Below are positions 28,525 to 37,370 of a DNA stretch of 64,000 nt, piece by piece. Source of the DNA: an uncultured delta proteobacterium (GTDB lineage: Bacteria; Desulfobacterota; Desulfobulbia; Desulfobulbales; Desulfocapsaceae). The first letter of the stretch is position 1. Every line of letters starts with the position of its first letter. The notes under the pieces are model-generated. The model saw only the letters and a list, made by a program, of their open reading frames with translations, had not been told where the DNA came from and ran no database searches. A program made the translations under genes and the position numbers. Where the stretch lies: contig CAIUQR010000150.1 of assembly GCA_903901335.1 (NCBI GenBank), positions 1-64,000 of the forward strand. Reading direction: 5' to 3'.

Positions 28525-29439
28525 TCAGTACGAGTCAGGTGGCGGCGTGCGCCGGAGATATTTTTCCAGATATGTATTCCCCACTGAACAATGGATTATG
28601 ATTTTATTTAAGTAGTCTATATTATTAGATATATTTTTTTGGTAGAGGTCTTGATCTATCTGCCAGCGGTTCAGGAAATGGGTTCGCATTGACTGTGAAA
28701 TATTACCGAATGTCTCCTGTAACCGTTTCTCAATGACGTTCTGATAAAAATCAACAGTGTGTCTCATTAAATCAAGGGGCGAGGCGTGTTCCCGGATTCC
28801 ACCAGCCAGGTGCTCCTGGTGTAAGAGGGGCAGGCGCTCAAGGTAGTATCGGTTTGCCATTTGGGCAAGGATATCCGCCGACCCAAGGACTCGGCCGCCG
28901 AATCTGATTTCGTCCGAAGAAACCTGTAAAGTATTCGGGTCAATACTAAGATTTGTAAATTTAATAATTGTTGCACAATCGTCACGAAGGTTTTTGGGCG
29001 CCTTGAGGCTGTCAAGGTACTGATTCATAAACTTTATCGAGCGGGCCTCATGAAATTTTGTGTAACTGGCGCCTGAATCAGCAATTTCCGAGGTTTGCAG
29101 GAGAAGGCCTGTATCATGAAAATAGGCACTGATGAGAGTCTGTTCGATGATATGCGGGGGGAACCGATGGTTGTCAAGCATCAGACCGTGAAAAAGACGG
29201 ATTGTTGCCAGGACGACACCTTGCGTATGTCTCAGGTTGTGGTATTTTGTGGAGTTGGCTTGAAACCCAGGAGATGCACCTGAAAAAATCTCTTGGATGT
29301 GATAATGAATCTGCCGGATAAACTCCGGATCGACATTCCCGTTCGTCTGGACTGCAAGGGTGAGTATTTCATCCAGAGGGTCATTGGTCATTCCTGTATC
29401 AAAGAGCGTGGTCAGACGGATATTCGTGATGCCGGGCAA
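28525..29439 (-). CDS. HD-domain phosphohydrolase
   Basis: The 304-residue protein has the metal ligands of an HD domain: YHNLRHT (first His), AYFHDTGLL (the HD pair), a later FHEARS, and GSADILAQM (the final Asp). These arrangements cleave phosphoesters such as nucleotides or cyclic dinucleotides, and the class is often PDEase-like. The upstream TTG at 29439 follows CAGGAATC. An internal ATG at 29391 is an alternative. Together with the PilZ and GGDEF genes it points to second-messenger turnover, but the exact substrate is unknown. Confidence 0.75.
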   Translation of the reverse strand: MPGITNIRLTTLFDTGMTNDPLDEILTLAVQTNGNVDPEFIRQIHYHIQEIFSGASPGFQANSTKYHNLRHTQGVVLATIRLFHGLMLDNHRFPPHIIEQTLISAYFHDTGLLLQTSEIADSGASYTKFHEARSIKFMNQYLDSLKAPKNLRDDCATIIKFTNLSIDPNTLQVSSDEIRFGGRVLGSADILAQMANRYYLERLPLLHQEHLAGGIREHASPLDLMRHTVDFYQNVIEKRLQETFGNISQSMRTHFLNRWQIDQDLYQKNISNNIDYLNKIIIHCSVGNTYLEKYLRRTPPPDSY

Positions 29440-29525
29440 GATTCCTGATCCCTGAAAAATGTGTGATTATTTCACAAAAGAACTGTTTTTATTCTTGAAC
29501 ATATGCTTTTGTCCAGGAGATGGCC

Positions 29526-29651
29526 ATGGCCTTATTCCGCCGACATTCTAGCCGGTCGGGTAATACATTGCAAGAGTCTGAAATTGCTTTTCTCGAAGAG
29601 ATTATGCAAGAATTGATCGTAAATAAAAGATATGATCACTATAAAAAATAA
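29526..29651 (+). CDS. Small hypothetical protein (41 aa)
   Basis: This short frame begins with ATG 29526, well placed behind CCAGGAGATGGCC, and ends with TAA at 29649-29651. The product starts MALFRRHSSRSGN and continues as an acidic helix ending in a basic tail. It stands alone in the spacer upstream of the response regulator. Only the ribosome binding site supports it. Confidence 0.4.
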   Translation: MALFRRHSSRSGNTLQESEIAFLEEIMQELIVNKRYDHYKK

Positions 29652-29795
29652 AAGCTGGATTGAAAAAAAATTTGAAATGTTACTTAATCTGGACTTTATG
29701 GATTTTTGCATGTAGTCTTGTAGACGATAATGGACATATGGGCGATATCACAGAAAGATGCGGAGCGTTTTCGCTTGTAAAATCATAATCATCTG

Positions 29796-30728
29796 ATGAA
29801 ACCTAAAGAACATCCCGCCACTATACTGATTGTTGATGATGAAGATCTGATTCGGATGTCTCTCAGTGTCTTGATTGCATCTATGGGTTTTCGCTGTATC
29901 GTCGCTTCCGATGGCCTTGAGGCGACCGAAATTCTGAAGCGGACAAAATGCGACCTGGTGTTGTCCGATATCATCATGCCGAACATGGATGGCCTGGAAT
30001 TATTGAAATATATCAAAGGAAACCATCCCGGAACGGATGTTATTCTTGCCACAGGTTACAGTGATCGAGCAAGTTACGCAGATGTCATTAAGGCCGGGGC
30101 CATCGATTTTATCAAAAAGCCCATTGAAGAGTCGGAACTGGAAGCAAAACTTGCTAGGGCCTTTCGGGAGCAGCAATTGGTCCGTGAACTGGAGCAACTC
30201 TCCATGTGTGACGGCTTGACATCCCTCCTGAACCGAAGGGCCTTCGATTCCCGGTTCCTACGAGAGGTTGAGCGCGCCTATAGACAGTCGTATGAGCTGT
30301 TTCTGGCAGTTATCGATGTGGATAATTTCAAGGAGTATAATGACACCTATGGCCATCAGAATGGCGACAAGATTTTAATTTCACTTGGAAAAATACTTGA
30401 GGAGTGCACCCGGAACAGTGTTGATATGACGTTTCGTCTGGGTGGAGATGAGTTTGTCGTTCTGTTACCGCAAACAAATGGGACTCAGGCAACGGAAATC
30501 GTTCAACGCATTCTTCTTCGTTTTGTCGAAAACAATTTCAATGCAGTAACCCTTTCCATCGGCATTGTCTCCTGCCATCGCAATACTGCAATTCCGCTTG
30601 AACAGGATGGGAAGAACATGGAAGAACGCGCTGACCGGGCCATGTACGAGGCCAAAAACAGCGGCAAGAACTGTGTGGTCTGCCGTATTAAAAATCTGCC
30701 AGAGAACCCTGACTCTCCCCCCCACTGA
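29796..30728 (+). CDS. Response regulator with GGDEF diguanylate cyclase domain
   Basis: The 310-residue protein has a receiver domain (ILIVDDEDLIRM, phosphoacceptor Asp in VLSDIIMPNMDG near residue 57, ATGYS, KKPIEE) joined to a GGDEF domain (CDGLTSLLNRRAF, DVDNFKEYNDTYGH, then FRLGGDEFVVLL with an intact GGDEF). It should make c-di-GMP when phosphorylated. The inhibitory RxxD site five residues before GGDEF is not evident. No histidine kinase is adjacent, so its sensor is elsewhere. Confidence 0.92.
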   Translation: MKPKEHPATILIVDDEDLIRMSLSVLIASMGFRCIVASDGLEATEILKRTKCDLVLSDIIMPNMDGLELLKYIKGNHPGTDVILATGYSDRASYADVIKAGAIDFIKKPIEESELEAKLARAFREQQLVRELEQLSMCDGLTSLLNRRAFDSRFLREVERAYRQSYELFLAVIDVDNFKEYNDTYGHQNGDKILISLGKILEECTRNSVDMTFRLGGDEFVVLLPQTNGTQATEIVQRILLRFVENNFNAVTLSIGIVSCHRNTAIPLEQDGKNMEERADRAMYEAKNSGKNCVVCRIKNLPENPDSPPH

Positions 30729-30792
30729 TAACATCTTCGGCCCCAGGGAACCCGCTCGAAACCGGTTTCATGGGCCTGTTTGCATTTCAAGG

Positions 30793-32217
30793 TCAGTTAT
30801 CGTTCAAGGCGTCCTTATGGAAAGAGAGATCCGGAGGGATGGGATAATTGCCGGTATAACAGGCCAGACAGAAATCGTCTTTTGTCAGACCAGTTGCCTC
30901 TACAAGTCCTGCAAGGCTGAGATAATAAATCGAGTCCAGCCCCAGATATTTGGCGATTCCCTCAAAGGTATTATTGGAGGCGACCAGTTCTTTCGAAGAA
31001 GGAAAGTCAATCCCATAGTAACAGGCATGCTTGGTCGGGGGACAGCTGACCAGCATATGCACCTCTTTTGCTCCGGCATTCCGCAAGGCGCGGACCCGGC
31101 TTTTTCCGGTGGTCCCTCTGATGACGGAATCCTCCACGATGATAACCCGCTTATCCTTGAGCAGTGAACGAACAGGGTTGAGCTTTACCCTGACATTGAA
31201 GTCCCGCATGGACTGGGTGGGCTGGATGAAGGTGCGGCCGACATAATGGTTACGAATGACTCCCATCTCCAATGGAATTCCGGAGGCCTGGGAATAGCCT
31301 ATGGCGGCGTAGTTCCCTGAGTCCGGAAACGGCATCACAAAATCAGCCTCCATCGGGCATTCCCGTGCCAGTATCTCCCCCATCCGTTTCCTGGTCTGGT
31401 AGACATTGATGCCGAAGATATCGGAATCGGGCCGGGCGAAATAGACCTGCTCGAAGATACAGAAGCTGGTATTCTGACTGGGCCAGGGAAAGAGTGACAC
31501 CATGTCGTTGTCCTTGATAATAAGCACCTCACCGGGTTGGATGTCCCGGATATATTGTGCCTCAACCAGATCAAGGGCGCAGGTCTCGGAGGCGACCATC
31601 CAGCCGCCGTTGTTCAATTTGCCGAGACAGAGGGGACGAAAGCCGTTGGGATCGCGTACCGCAACCAGGGTGTCCTGGGTCATCATCAGAATGGAAAACG
31701 CTCCTTTCAGGGCGGTAAAGGATTCCTGCAGGGCCTTTTCGAGTCCAAGATGGATAGTGCGGGCCATGAGATGGAGGACAACCTCACTATCCATTGTGGT
31801 CTGAAAGATGGATCCTTTTTCTTCAAGATCTCTTCGAAGTTCGATTGAATTGACGAGATTGCCGTTATGGGCGACGGTAAGGGTTTTCCCCTTATGCGTG
31901 ACCATAAGGGGTTGCGTGTTGATAATATTGGAGGCACCGGTGGTGGAGTAGCGGACATGACCTACGGCCATGTTTCCAGGCAATTTTTCCAGACGTGACT
32001 CCGAAAATACCTCCGGGACCAGTCCCATATCCTTATGAATATAAACCTTTTTCCCGGTCGATGATACTATGCCCGCGCTCTCCTGGCCTCGGTGCTGCAA
32101 GGCATAGAGACCAAAATAGGCGAGCTTTGAGGCGTCCTTGTGGCCAAAAATTCCACAAACGCCGCATTCATGTTTCGGGCGTCCGGATAAATCGGTTTGG
32201 AAAGGGCTTTGTAACAT
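30793..32217 (-). CDS. purF: Amidophosphoribosyltransferase
   Basis: At 474 residues it has the N-terminal nucleophile glutaminase (Cys18 of ECGVCGIFG after a short propeptide, then YALQHRGQESAG) and the PRPP-binding loop VIIVEDSVIRGTT. The C-terminal FCLACYTGNYP with its C-x2-C and other cysteines matches the [4Fe-4S] Bacillus-type enzyme that has a cleavable propeptide. It catalyses the first step of purine synthesis. AAGGAAATCCC precedes the ATG. It is followed on the opposite side by the ispDF-peptidase unit across a terminator. Confidence 0.96.
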   Translation of the reverse strand: MLQSPFQTDLSGRPKHECGVCGIFGHKDASKLAYFGLYALQHRGQESAGIVSSTGKKVYIHKDMGLVPEVFSESRLEKLPGNMAVGHVRYSTTGASNIINTQPLMVTHKGKTLTVAHNGNLVNSIELRRDLEEKGSIFQTTMDSEVVLHLMARTIHLGLEKALQESFTALKGAFSILMMTQDTLVAVRDPNGFRPLCLGKLNNGGWMVASETCALDLVEAQYIRDIQPGEVLIIKDNDMVSLFPWPSQNTSFCIFEQVYFARPDSDIFGINVYQTRKRMGEILARECPMEADFVMPFPDSGNYAAIGYSQASGIPLEMGVIRNHYVGRTFIQPTQSMRDFNVRVKLNPVRSLLKDKRVIIVEDSVIRGTTGKSRVRALRNAGAKEVHMLVSCPPTKHACYYGIDFPSSKELVASNNTFEGIAKYLGLDSIYYLSLAGLVEATGLTKDDFCLACYTGNYPIPPDLSFHKDALNDN

Positions 32218-32315
32218 GGGATTTCCTTATAATTTTCTTCTTCCGGGATCGTGATGAGGTTTTTGCCTGAGTAATACTGCCTTGTCAAAACGTATTCGAT
32301 ACCGGAAAAAACGAG

Positions 32316-32355
32316 AAAGGCACAAAGAAGGGTGCTCTTTGTGCCTTTTTTTTTA
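32316..32355. terminator. Bidirectional hairpin terminator between peptidase gene and purF
   Basis: Arms AAAGGCACAAAGA and TCTTTGTGCCTTT pair across a small loop. Eight or nine Ts follow on the plus strand, and a T-rich run lies on the minus strand after the stem. On the minus strand it ends the ispDF-peptidase operon before purF. Confidence 0.8.
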
Positions 32356-32448
32356 AGCTGTGGGTTTAAAATCTATTCTAAGTCTTTCAGAAACACAACA
32401 AGAAAGCGCTCATGGAGTGTTTTTTCCGGTAAAGAAGAGTTCCAGGTC

Positions 32449-33597
32449 TCAAGGGAGCATGACTATCGCGTAGAGCAGCTCGGTGAGGCTGACGATATCA
32501 TTGAGATCAAGATACTCCTCCGTGGTGTGGACATTGTTCATGCCTGTTGCGACAATCGCGGTCGGAAGACCGTAACTGTTCAGGATATTGGCATCACTGC
32601 CGCCACCTGCGACGAGAAATTCAAGGTTTCTCCCGGCGAGCAGACCCGCTTTCCGAATCCTGGTCAGCACCGGATCGTTGTCATGAAGCGACATGGCCGG
32701 GTATTCAAGCCGGATATCGATATCGACCTCTGGATGGTTGTCCCCGACTTCGGGTGCAACAGGCCATTCTCTGACGACATTTTGAAAGGCGGAGATAATG
32801 GTGCTGGTATGGGAGGCAAGTTTTTCCGTTGAGTGACTTCTGACCTCGCCCTCGATGGTGAGCAGGGCAGGGACGATATTTGTGGCGACGCCACCGTGCA
32901 TGCAGCCGAAATTAGCGGTGGACTCATCGTCCAATCTGCCCAGCCGCAGGTCTGCCATAGCCTTGGCCGCCAGGCAGAAGGCGCTTATCCCCTGTTCGGG
33001 ATTGAGACCTGCATGGGCGGCGATCCCATGCAGGGTGATCTTCAGATGGTTGGCGGCAGGAGCGCCGGTGATAACCCGGTCGATGCCGGTCGTATCGAGG
33101 GCGTAACCGAAGCGCGCCTGCAGGCGTTCATAGTCAAGATATTTGGCGCCGAGCAGCCCCACCTCTTCACAGGTAGTAAAAATAAGCTCAATCGGACCAT
33201 GGCTGGCCTTGTTTTCAGAGAGGATGGTCATCAACTCGAGAAGTGCGGCAATGCCGGATTTGTCGTCTCCGCCGAGAACGGTATCGCCCATGCTTGAAAA
33301 AATGTCGCCGCTGCGGGCGACGCGGACACCTGTTCCCGGTTCGACCGTGTCCATATGGCAGGAAAAAAAGAGCGGCTCCCGGGAAGGGTCGGAGCCGTTG
33401 AATCTGACAATGAGATTTCCCGTATCGGAGCCGGTCCCGGCGGCGGACGCGTCTTCCTGTATCGAATCGGCCCCCAGGGTCGAGCAGTGGTTGCGGAGAA
33501 GCGTGGCCATCCGCCCTTCGCGGCGTGAAGGGCTGTCGGTCTCACAGAGCCGGATCAGAGTGCCGGCGAGTCGTTCTTTGTTGATCGGTATGTTCAT
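32449..33597 (-). CDS. M20-family peptidase (PepT-like)
   Basis: The metallopeptidase motifs are intact: SCHMDTVEPG (first zinc His-x-Asp), GDDKSGIAALLE (bridging Asp), TTCEEVGLLGAKYLD (catalytic Glu-Glu), and a C-terminal NVHTTEEYL (last His). The dimerisation domain sits between, with HGIAAHAG. It would cleave amino-terminal residues from tri- or dipeptides in the cytosol. I choose ATG 33597. A TTG at 33606 overlaps the ispDF stop. It is tightly linked downstream of ispDF. Confidence 0.85.
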   Translation of the reverse strand: MNIPINKERLAGTLIRLCETDSPSRREGRMATLLRNHCSTLGADSIQEDASAAGTGSDTGNLIVRFNGSDPSREPLFFSCHMDTVEPGTGVRVARSGDIFSSMGDTVLGGDDKSGIAALLELMTILSENKASHGPIELIFTTCEEVGLLGAKYLDYERLQARFGYALDTTGIDRVITGAPAANHLKITLHGIAAHAGLNPEQGISAFCLAAKAMADLRLGRLDDESTANFGCMHGGVATNIVPALLTIEGEVRSHSTEKLASHTSTIISAFQNVVREWPVAPEVGDNHPEVDIDIRLEYPAMSLHDNDPVLTRIRKAGLLAGRNLEFLVAGGGSDANILNSYGLPTAIVATGMNNVHTTEEYLDLNDIVSLTELLYAIVMLP

Positions 33598-33602
33598 GGT
33601 GT

Positions 33603-34784
33603 TCAAATATCCAGTTGGCTTGATTCAAGCAGAACAACAGCGTGACAGCTTATCCCTTCCATCCGGCCGGTATAGCCCATTTTCTCCGTGGTTGTGGCCT
33701 TGATATTTATCCGTCTGGATTCAGTGTGGCAGGCCCGTGCCAGAATTTCACGCATCTCTTTCGTAAAGGGGGCAATTTTTGGTTCCTGGCAGATGAGGGT
33801 GATGTCTGCGTTGGCCAGGCGGAAGCCCATATTTTTCATCAGTCCGGAAACCTGTTCCAGAAGGGCGATGGAAGAGATGCCGCGGTACCGGGGCTCCGAA
33901 TCCGGGAAATGCCTGCCAATATCACCTTCGCCTAGGGCGCCAAGGATCGCATCGCAGAGGGCATGGGTCAGGACATCGGCATCTGAATGGCCTGCCAGTC
34001 CCCGGTCATGGGGGATGACGATTCCGCCCAGGACCAGTTTCCGATCCGGAACCAGACGGTGGGCATCAAAACCGTGACCGATGCGGGACTGTGAAGGAGT
34101 GTTGGTCTGCATGATTTTTTCGGCTACGACCAGATCTTCCGGCCGTGTGATCTTGATATTGGTTTCGGAACCTTCAACTACCGTGACCGGAATCCCTGCC
34201 AGTTCCAGAAGTGAGGCCTCATCGGTGACATCCCGGTCGCCAACAAGGGCGTATGCCCGACGCAGCAGGCCGAGCTCGGCCGCCTGAGGTGTCTGGGCCT
34301 GCCAGAGATCCTTCCGGTCAATGGTAGCGCTTACCGTCAGACCGGAGGTGCATCTCTTTAAAGTATCCTTTACCGGAATCGCTGCGATGACGGCACCGTG
34401 GCGAACGGCACCATGATAGCAGCGGCTGATAAGCTCATCGGAAATTAAAGGTCTGGCTCCATCGTGAACGAGGACAATATCGACCGATTCGGTGAGCAGG
34501 GAAATACCGGCCAGGACCGAGTCCTGCCTCCTTGCACCGCCTGCTGTAACTGTCACACGACCGTCAAGAAGATCAAATTGGTCGAGCAGGTCCCGGGTTT
34601 TATCCTGCCAGGCGGCAGGGACAGCGACTATGATCGATCCGATGTGCAGGTTACGGCTGAAGGCGCGGACAACATGGATAAGGATGGGTGTCCCCGCCAG
34701 GAGATGGAACTGTTTGGGGTGATCCAGGCTCATCCGGGTGCCGTATCCGGCAGCAGGAATAATGGCGGCTGCAGAAGGAGGCAT
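33603..34784 (-). CDS. ispDF: Bifunctional IspD/IspF isoprenoid enzyme
   Basis: The 393-residue fusion has IspD first (IIPAAGYGTRM, then LVHDGARPL; CTP-dependent formation of CDP-methylerythritol) and IspF from about residue 235 (RIGHGFDAHRL, GHSDADVLTHALCDA, zinc ligands included; cyclisation to MEcPP). IspE, the intermediate step, is not in the window. The fusion is found in several proteobacterial groups. The ATG has a weak ribosome binding site. Confidence 0.96.
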   Translation of the reverse strand: MPPSAAAIIPAAGYGTRMSLDHPKQFHLLAGTPILIHVVRAFSRNLHIGSIIVAVPAAWQDKTRDLLDQFDLLDGRVTVTAGGARRQDSVLAGISLLTESVDIVLVHDGARPLISDELISRCYHGAVRHGAVIAAIPVKDTLKRCTSGLTVSATIDRKDLWQAQTPQAAELGLLRRAYALVGDRDVTDEASLLELAGIPVTVVEGSETNIKITRPEDLVVAEKIMQTNTPSQSRIGHGFDAHRLVPDRKLVLGGIVIPHDRGLAGHSDADVLTHALCDAILGALGEGDIGRHFPDSEPRYRGISSIALLEQVSGLMKNMGFRLANADITLICQEPKIAPFTKEMREILARACHTESRRINIKATTTEKMGYTGRMEGISCHAVVLLESSQLDI

Positions 34785-34848
34785 CGATCAGGAGAGTAGC
34801 TGTACGAAGAGGTTTACGGTCTGTGCTGGTCGTCTTGTAGGAGAAAAA

Positions 34849-35200
34849 AGGAGCGGGCTGTAAGCCGAATTCTGTTCCCGTACATGGGTCATGATCATTT
34901 CACTAGGATGCCGATCGCCCGGCATCTCCTGCAACCTACCCGGAAGCATCGGGCGGGCCGCCCTTATCGCTTCCCTATTTGGTCTTGCTCCGGATGGGGT
35001 TTGCCGTGCCGTCCATGTCACCATGGACGCGGTGAGCTCTTGCCTCGCCATTTCACCCTTACCCGATCTGCATCGGGCGGTCTGCTTTCTGTTGCACTTT
35101 CCCCCGGTCGCCCGGAGTTCGCGTTACGAACCATCCTGCCCTGTGGAGTTCGGACTTTCCTCTCCGGCTCGCGGGCCGGAGCGATCATGCACCCGCTCCA
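34849..35200 (-). ncRNA. rnpB: RNase P RNA (type A)
   Basis: The minus strand carries the conserved RNase P RNA landmarks. The P1 stem is GGAGCGGG at the 5' end (near 35199) and CCCGCTCC at the 3' end (near 34850). The universally conserved 5' region GAGGAAAGTCCGAACTCC is present near 35165. The 3' ACAGAATTCGGCTTA region lies near 34864-34880. The RNA pairs with RnpA to process tRNA 5' ends. A weak promoter (TTTCAT, 17 bp, TACACT) lies just upstream. Exact ends are approximate. Confidence 0.95.
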
Positions 35201-35255
35201 GAACTGAGTGTAGTTGGAAATTCAGAAAGATGAAAGAAAAAAGAAAATGTTCTTT

Positions 35256-35981
35256 TCAAACCTGTTCCGTCTCTGCTTCCGGCTGGTGGTAAATGATGCG
35301 CTGGCAGGTCGGGCATTCGAAGATCTTGTCACCTTTTAACAACTGGTTGTACTGCTGGGGCGGGATGTTCATGTAGCAGCCCTGGCACACCCCCATGACA
35401 ACATTGACGACGGCGAGTCCCTTGCGCCGCTCGCGGAGGGTGTCGTATTTACGGAGCAGATTTTCCTGGATATCTTTGATCTGCTTCTGTCGTTTAGTGC
35501 CTTTGGTCTTTTTCCCTTTATTGATGTTTTCAATGATATCACGAACCTTCTTGGTTTCCTCGGAGACCAGCTCTTTCTCGCCTTTGAGAAGGGCCTTTTC
35601 TTCTGCAACCTCGGCGGTCAGCTTTTCAATTTCCGCCATAAGTTCCATAACCTTTTCTTCGTTCTCTTTGGCGTTTTTCTTGGCATCTTCGATTTCTTTC
35701 AACAGAGCCGTCTGCTCTCGCCCGGTCTGCACCTGCATCATTTTTGACTGCCTGTCCCTGACATGGGCAATCTTGTCACCCATCTCATCCTCCAAGGTCC
35801 GTCTGTCCTTTTCCAGCCGGGTGATTGTTTCCTGGACCTCGGCGATATGAGCCTCCCGCTCGGCAAGAGCGGTAATCCGCTTGTCAAGAGCGATTTGTTC
35901 CTGTTTGATTTCATTGTCAATCTTGTCGATTTCCAGATCAATCATCTGCAGCGAAACAAGTTGTACTATATGTTCGTTCAA
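35256..35981 (-). CDS. C4-type zinc-ribbon coiled-coil protein
   Basis: The 241-residue protein is a long antiparallel coiled coil (about residues 15-180) ending in a zinc ribbon with two knuckles, GVCQGCYMNI and FECPTCQRII. This is the zf-RING_7/HP0958 family, whose members bind RNA or act in flagellar control in epsilonproteobacteria. It sits between nif3 and rnpB, an order I recall from many bacteria of this group. It probably binds nucleic acid. The target is unknown. Confidence 0.88.
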   Translation of the reverse strand: MNEHIVQLVSLQMIDLEIDKIDNEIKQEQIALDKRITALAEREAHIAEVQETITRLEKDRRTLEDEMGDKIAHVRDRQSKMMQVQTGREQTALLKEIEDAKKNAKENEEKVMELMAEIEKLTAEVAEEKALLKGEKELVSEETKKVRDIIENINKGKKTKGTKRQKQIKDIQENLLRKYDTLRERRKGLAVVNVVMGVCQGCYMNIPPQQYNQLLKGDKIFECPTCQRIIYHQPEAETEQV

Positions 35982-36018
35982 GGTTTTTCTCCTGTTTGAA
36001 GGTGGTTGTGGTTTTTAT

Positions 36019-36840
36019 CTATGAGCATCTATTTTGAATGACAAAAGGAGGTAACTCTGTCAGTGTTTGCAGTATCCGGATATCCCAGTTTTGTGCATCT
36101 GCGGCAAGCTGAAGTTGAGCGACCAGGTGTCTGACAACAGGTTGCTCGGTTGCGTAATGGGTGCCGTCGATTATGCAGAAATCGCACTCTTGTGCCCACC
36201 TGGCCGTGCTGTGTTTAATCTCGGCTGAAAGATAGACATCGGCCCCGCCTGCAAATGCAGGTTCAGCAAACTCGGAGCCGCTGCCGCCACAGAGGCCGAC
36301 CCGGAGAATTTTGTCAGGCATACGGCCGGCAATCTGCACGGAGGGTACATCAAGGGCGCCGAAAATCGTTTCCATAAACCGGCTCGGGGTCTGGCTCTCA
36401 TTAAAATTTCCTATCCTGCCGATTCCCGTGCCGGGGAGCGTGCTGTCGGCAGACGATTTGAGGGGCTCCACATCAATGAGCCCGAGAGCATCGGCAAGGG
36501 TGTCGTTGACGCCCTTGCGGGCACTGTCGAGGTTGGTATGACAGGCGATGATATTGATACGATTGGTCAAGGCCTTTTCCAGAAACAGTCCGATCGGAGT
36601 TGCGGTATTGATTGCCGGAAGAGGATGAAAGATCAAAGGATGATGGGTCACAATCGTGTTGGCGCCGAGCCTAATCGCCTCGTCCAGTAACCTGCCGGTC
36701 GGGTCAAGACCGACCAGGACGGCAGTGATTTCCCGATCCGGATTTCCGACAAGAAGTCCGCAGTTATCCCAGGGTTCGGCGAGTCTGAACGGGGCGATAT
36801 GATCGAGGGAGCTGATGATATTTTTAATCCGCGGTGTCAT
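36019..36840 (-). CDS. Nif3-like dinuclear metal-centre protein (GTP cyclohydrolase I type 2 family)
   Basis: The start is taken at ATG 36840. The frame extends 17 codons further without support. Motifs of the NIF3 fold are seen: EPWDNCGLLVGN, the metal ligands THHPLIF, ACHTNLDSARKGVN, and the C-terminal IIDGTHYATEQPVV. Homologues bind two metals and form hexameric toroids. The cellular role is still debated. It is the first gene of the nif3 - zinc ribbon pair, 37 bases apart. Confidence 0.88.
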   Translation of the reverse strand: MTPRIKNIISSLDHIAPFRLAEPWDNCGLLVGNPDREITAVLVGLDPTGRLLDEAIRLGANTIVTHHPLIFHPLPAINTATPIGLFLEKALTNRINIIACHTNLDSARKGVNDTLADALGLIDVEPLKSSADSTLPGTGIGRIGNFNESQTPSRFMETIFGALDVPSVQIAGRMPDKILRVGLCGGSGSEFAEPAFAGGADVYLSAEIKHSTARWAQECDFCIIDGTHYATEQPVVRHLVAQLQLAADAQNWDIRILQTLTELPPFVIQNRCS

Positions 36841-36877
36841 TTCGGGTTTTCCGATGGAACCAGGCAAAAAGACAATA

Positions 36878-36913
36878 AAAAAAAGGTACATTCCCTGAGG
36901 AAGTACCTTTTTG
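36878..36913. terminator. Terminator hairpin between tRNA-Met and nif3
   Basis: AAAAAGGTAC and GTACCTTTTT form a perfect stem with a 13-base loop, and T/A runs flank it on both strands. On the minus strand it would end the tRNA transcript ahead of nif3. Confidence 0.8.
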
Positions 36914-37052
36914 TTTCACTCCGTTCGAGCCGGAACTCCATGGCCGGAACGGCAGAGAAGCAGAAGGGGCATGGTGTCATCCCCTGTATATTTGTTGATA
37001 TAAATAAGGTCTTCAAGGAACCTGTTGCCAAAGGATCAGATTCTGTAATTTG

Positions 37053-37128
37053 TGGTGGGCGCAGTAGGAGTCGAACCTACGACCGACCGGTTATGAGCCG
37101 GTGGCTCTACCAGCTGAGCTATACGCCC
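37053..37128 (-). tRNA. tRNA-Met (CAT anticodon)
   Basis: A complete 76-nt cloverleaf includes the encoded CCA. The acceptor GGGCGTA pairs with TGCGCCC with one G-T pair, the D arm is GCTCAGCTGGTAGAGC, the anticodon stem ACCGG/CCGGT bounds CTCATAA, and the T arm is TAGGTTCGACTCCTA. The CAT anticodon fits elongator Met. A lysidine-modified tRNA-Ile2 has the same anticodon and cannot be excluded by sequence alone. Confidence 0.95.
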
Positions 37129-37370
37129 CTTCCATCCGATGAAACATACTATAATAAATGGACGAGCAAAAATGTCAATGATTAAAATTGAAAAACGAAA
37201 AAACCGCAAATCTGAATGGAACGACAAATTTTTATTTACAAAGCAAATACACAAAGAAAACATGGGCATTATCGGATGAAGATACTTATGATGCTGGTAT
37301 GAAGGAGTGATGATCTCTGTATATTCGAGATACTCTCACTTAAGAATTCTTATATCTTGCTGGAATTGCA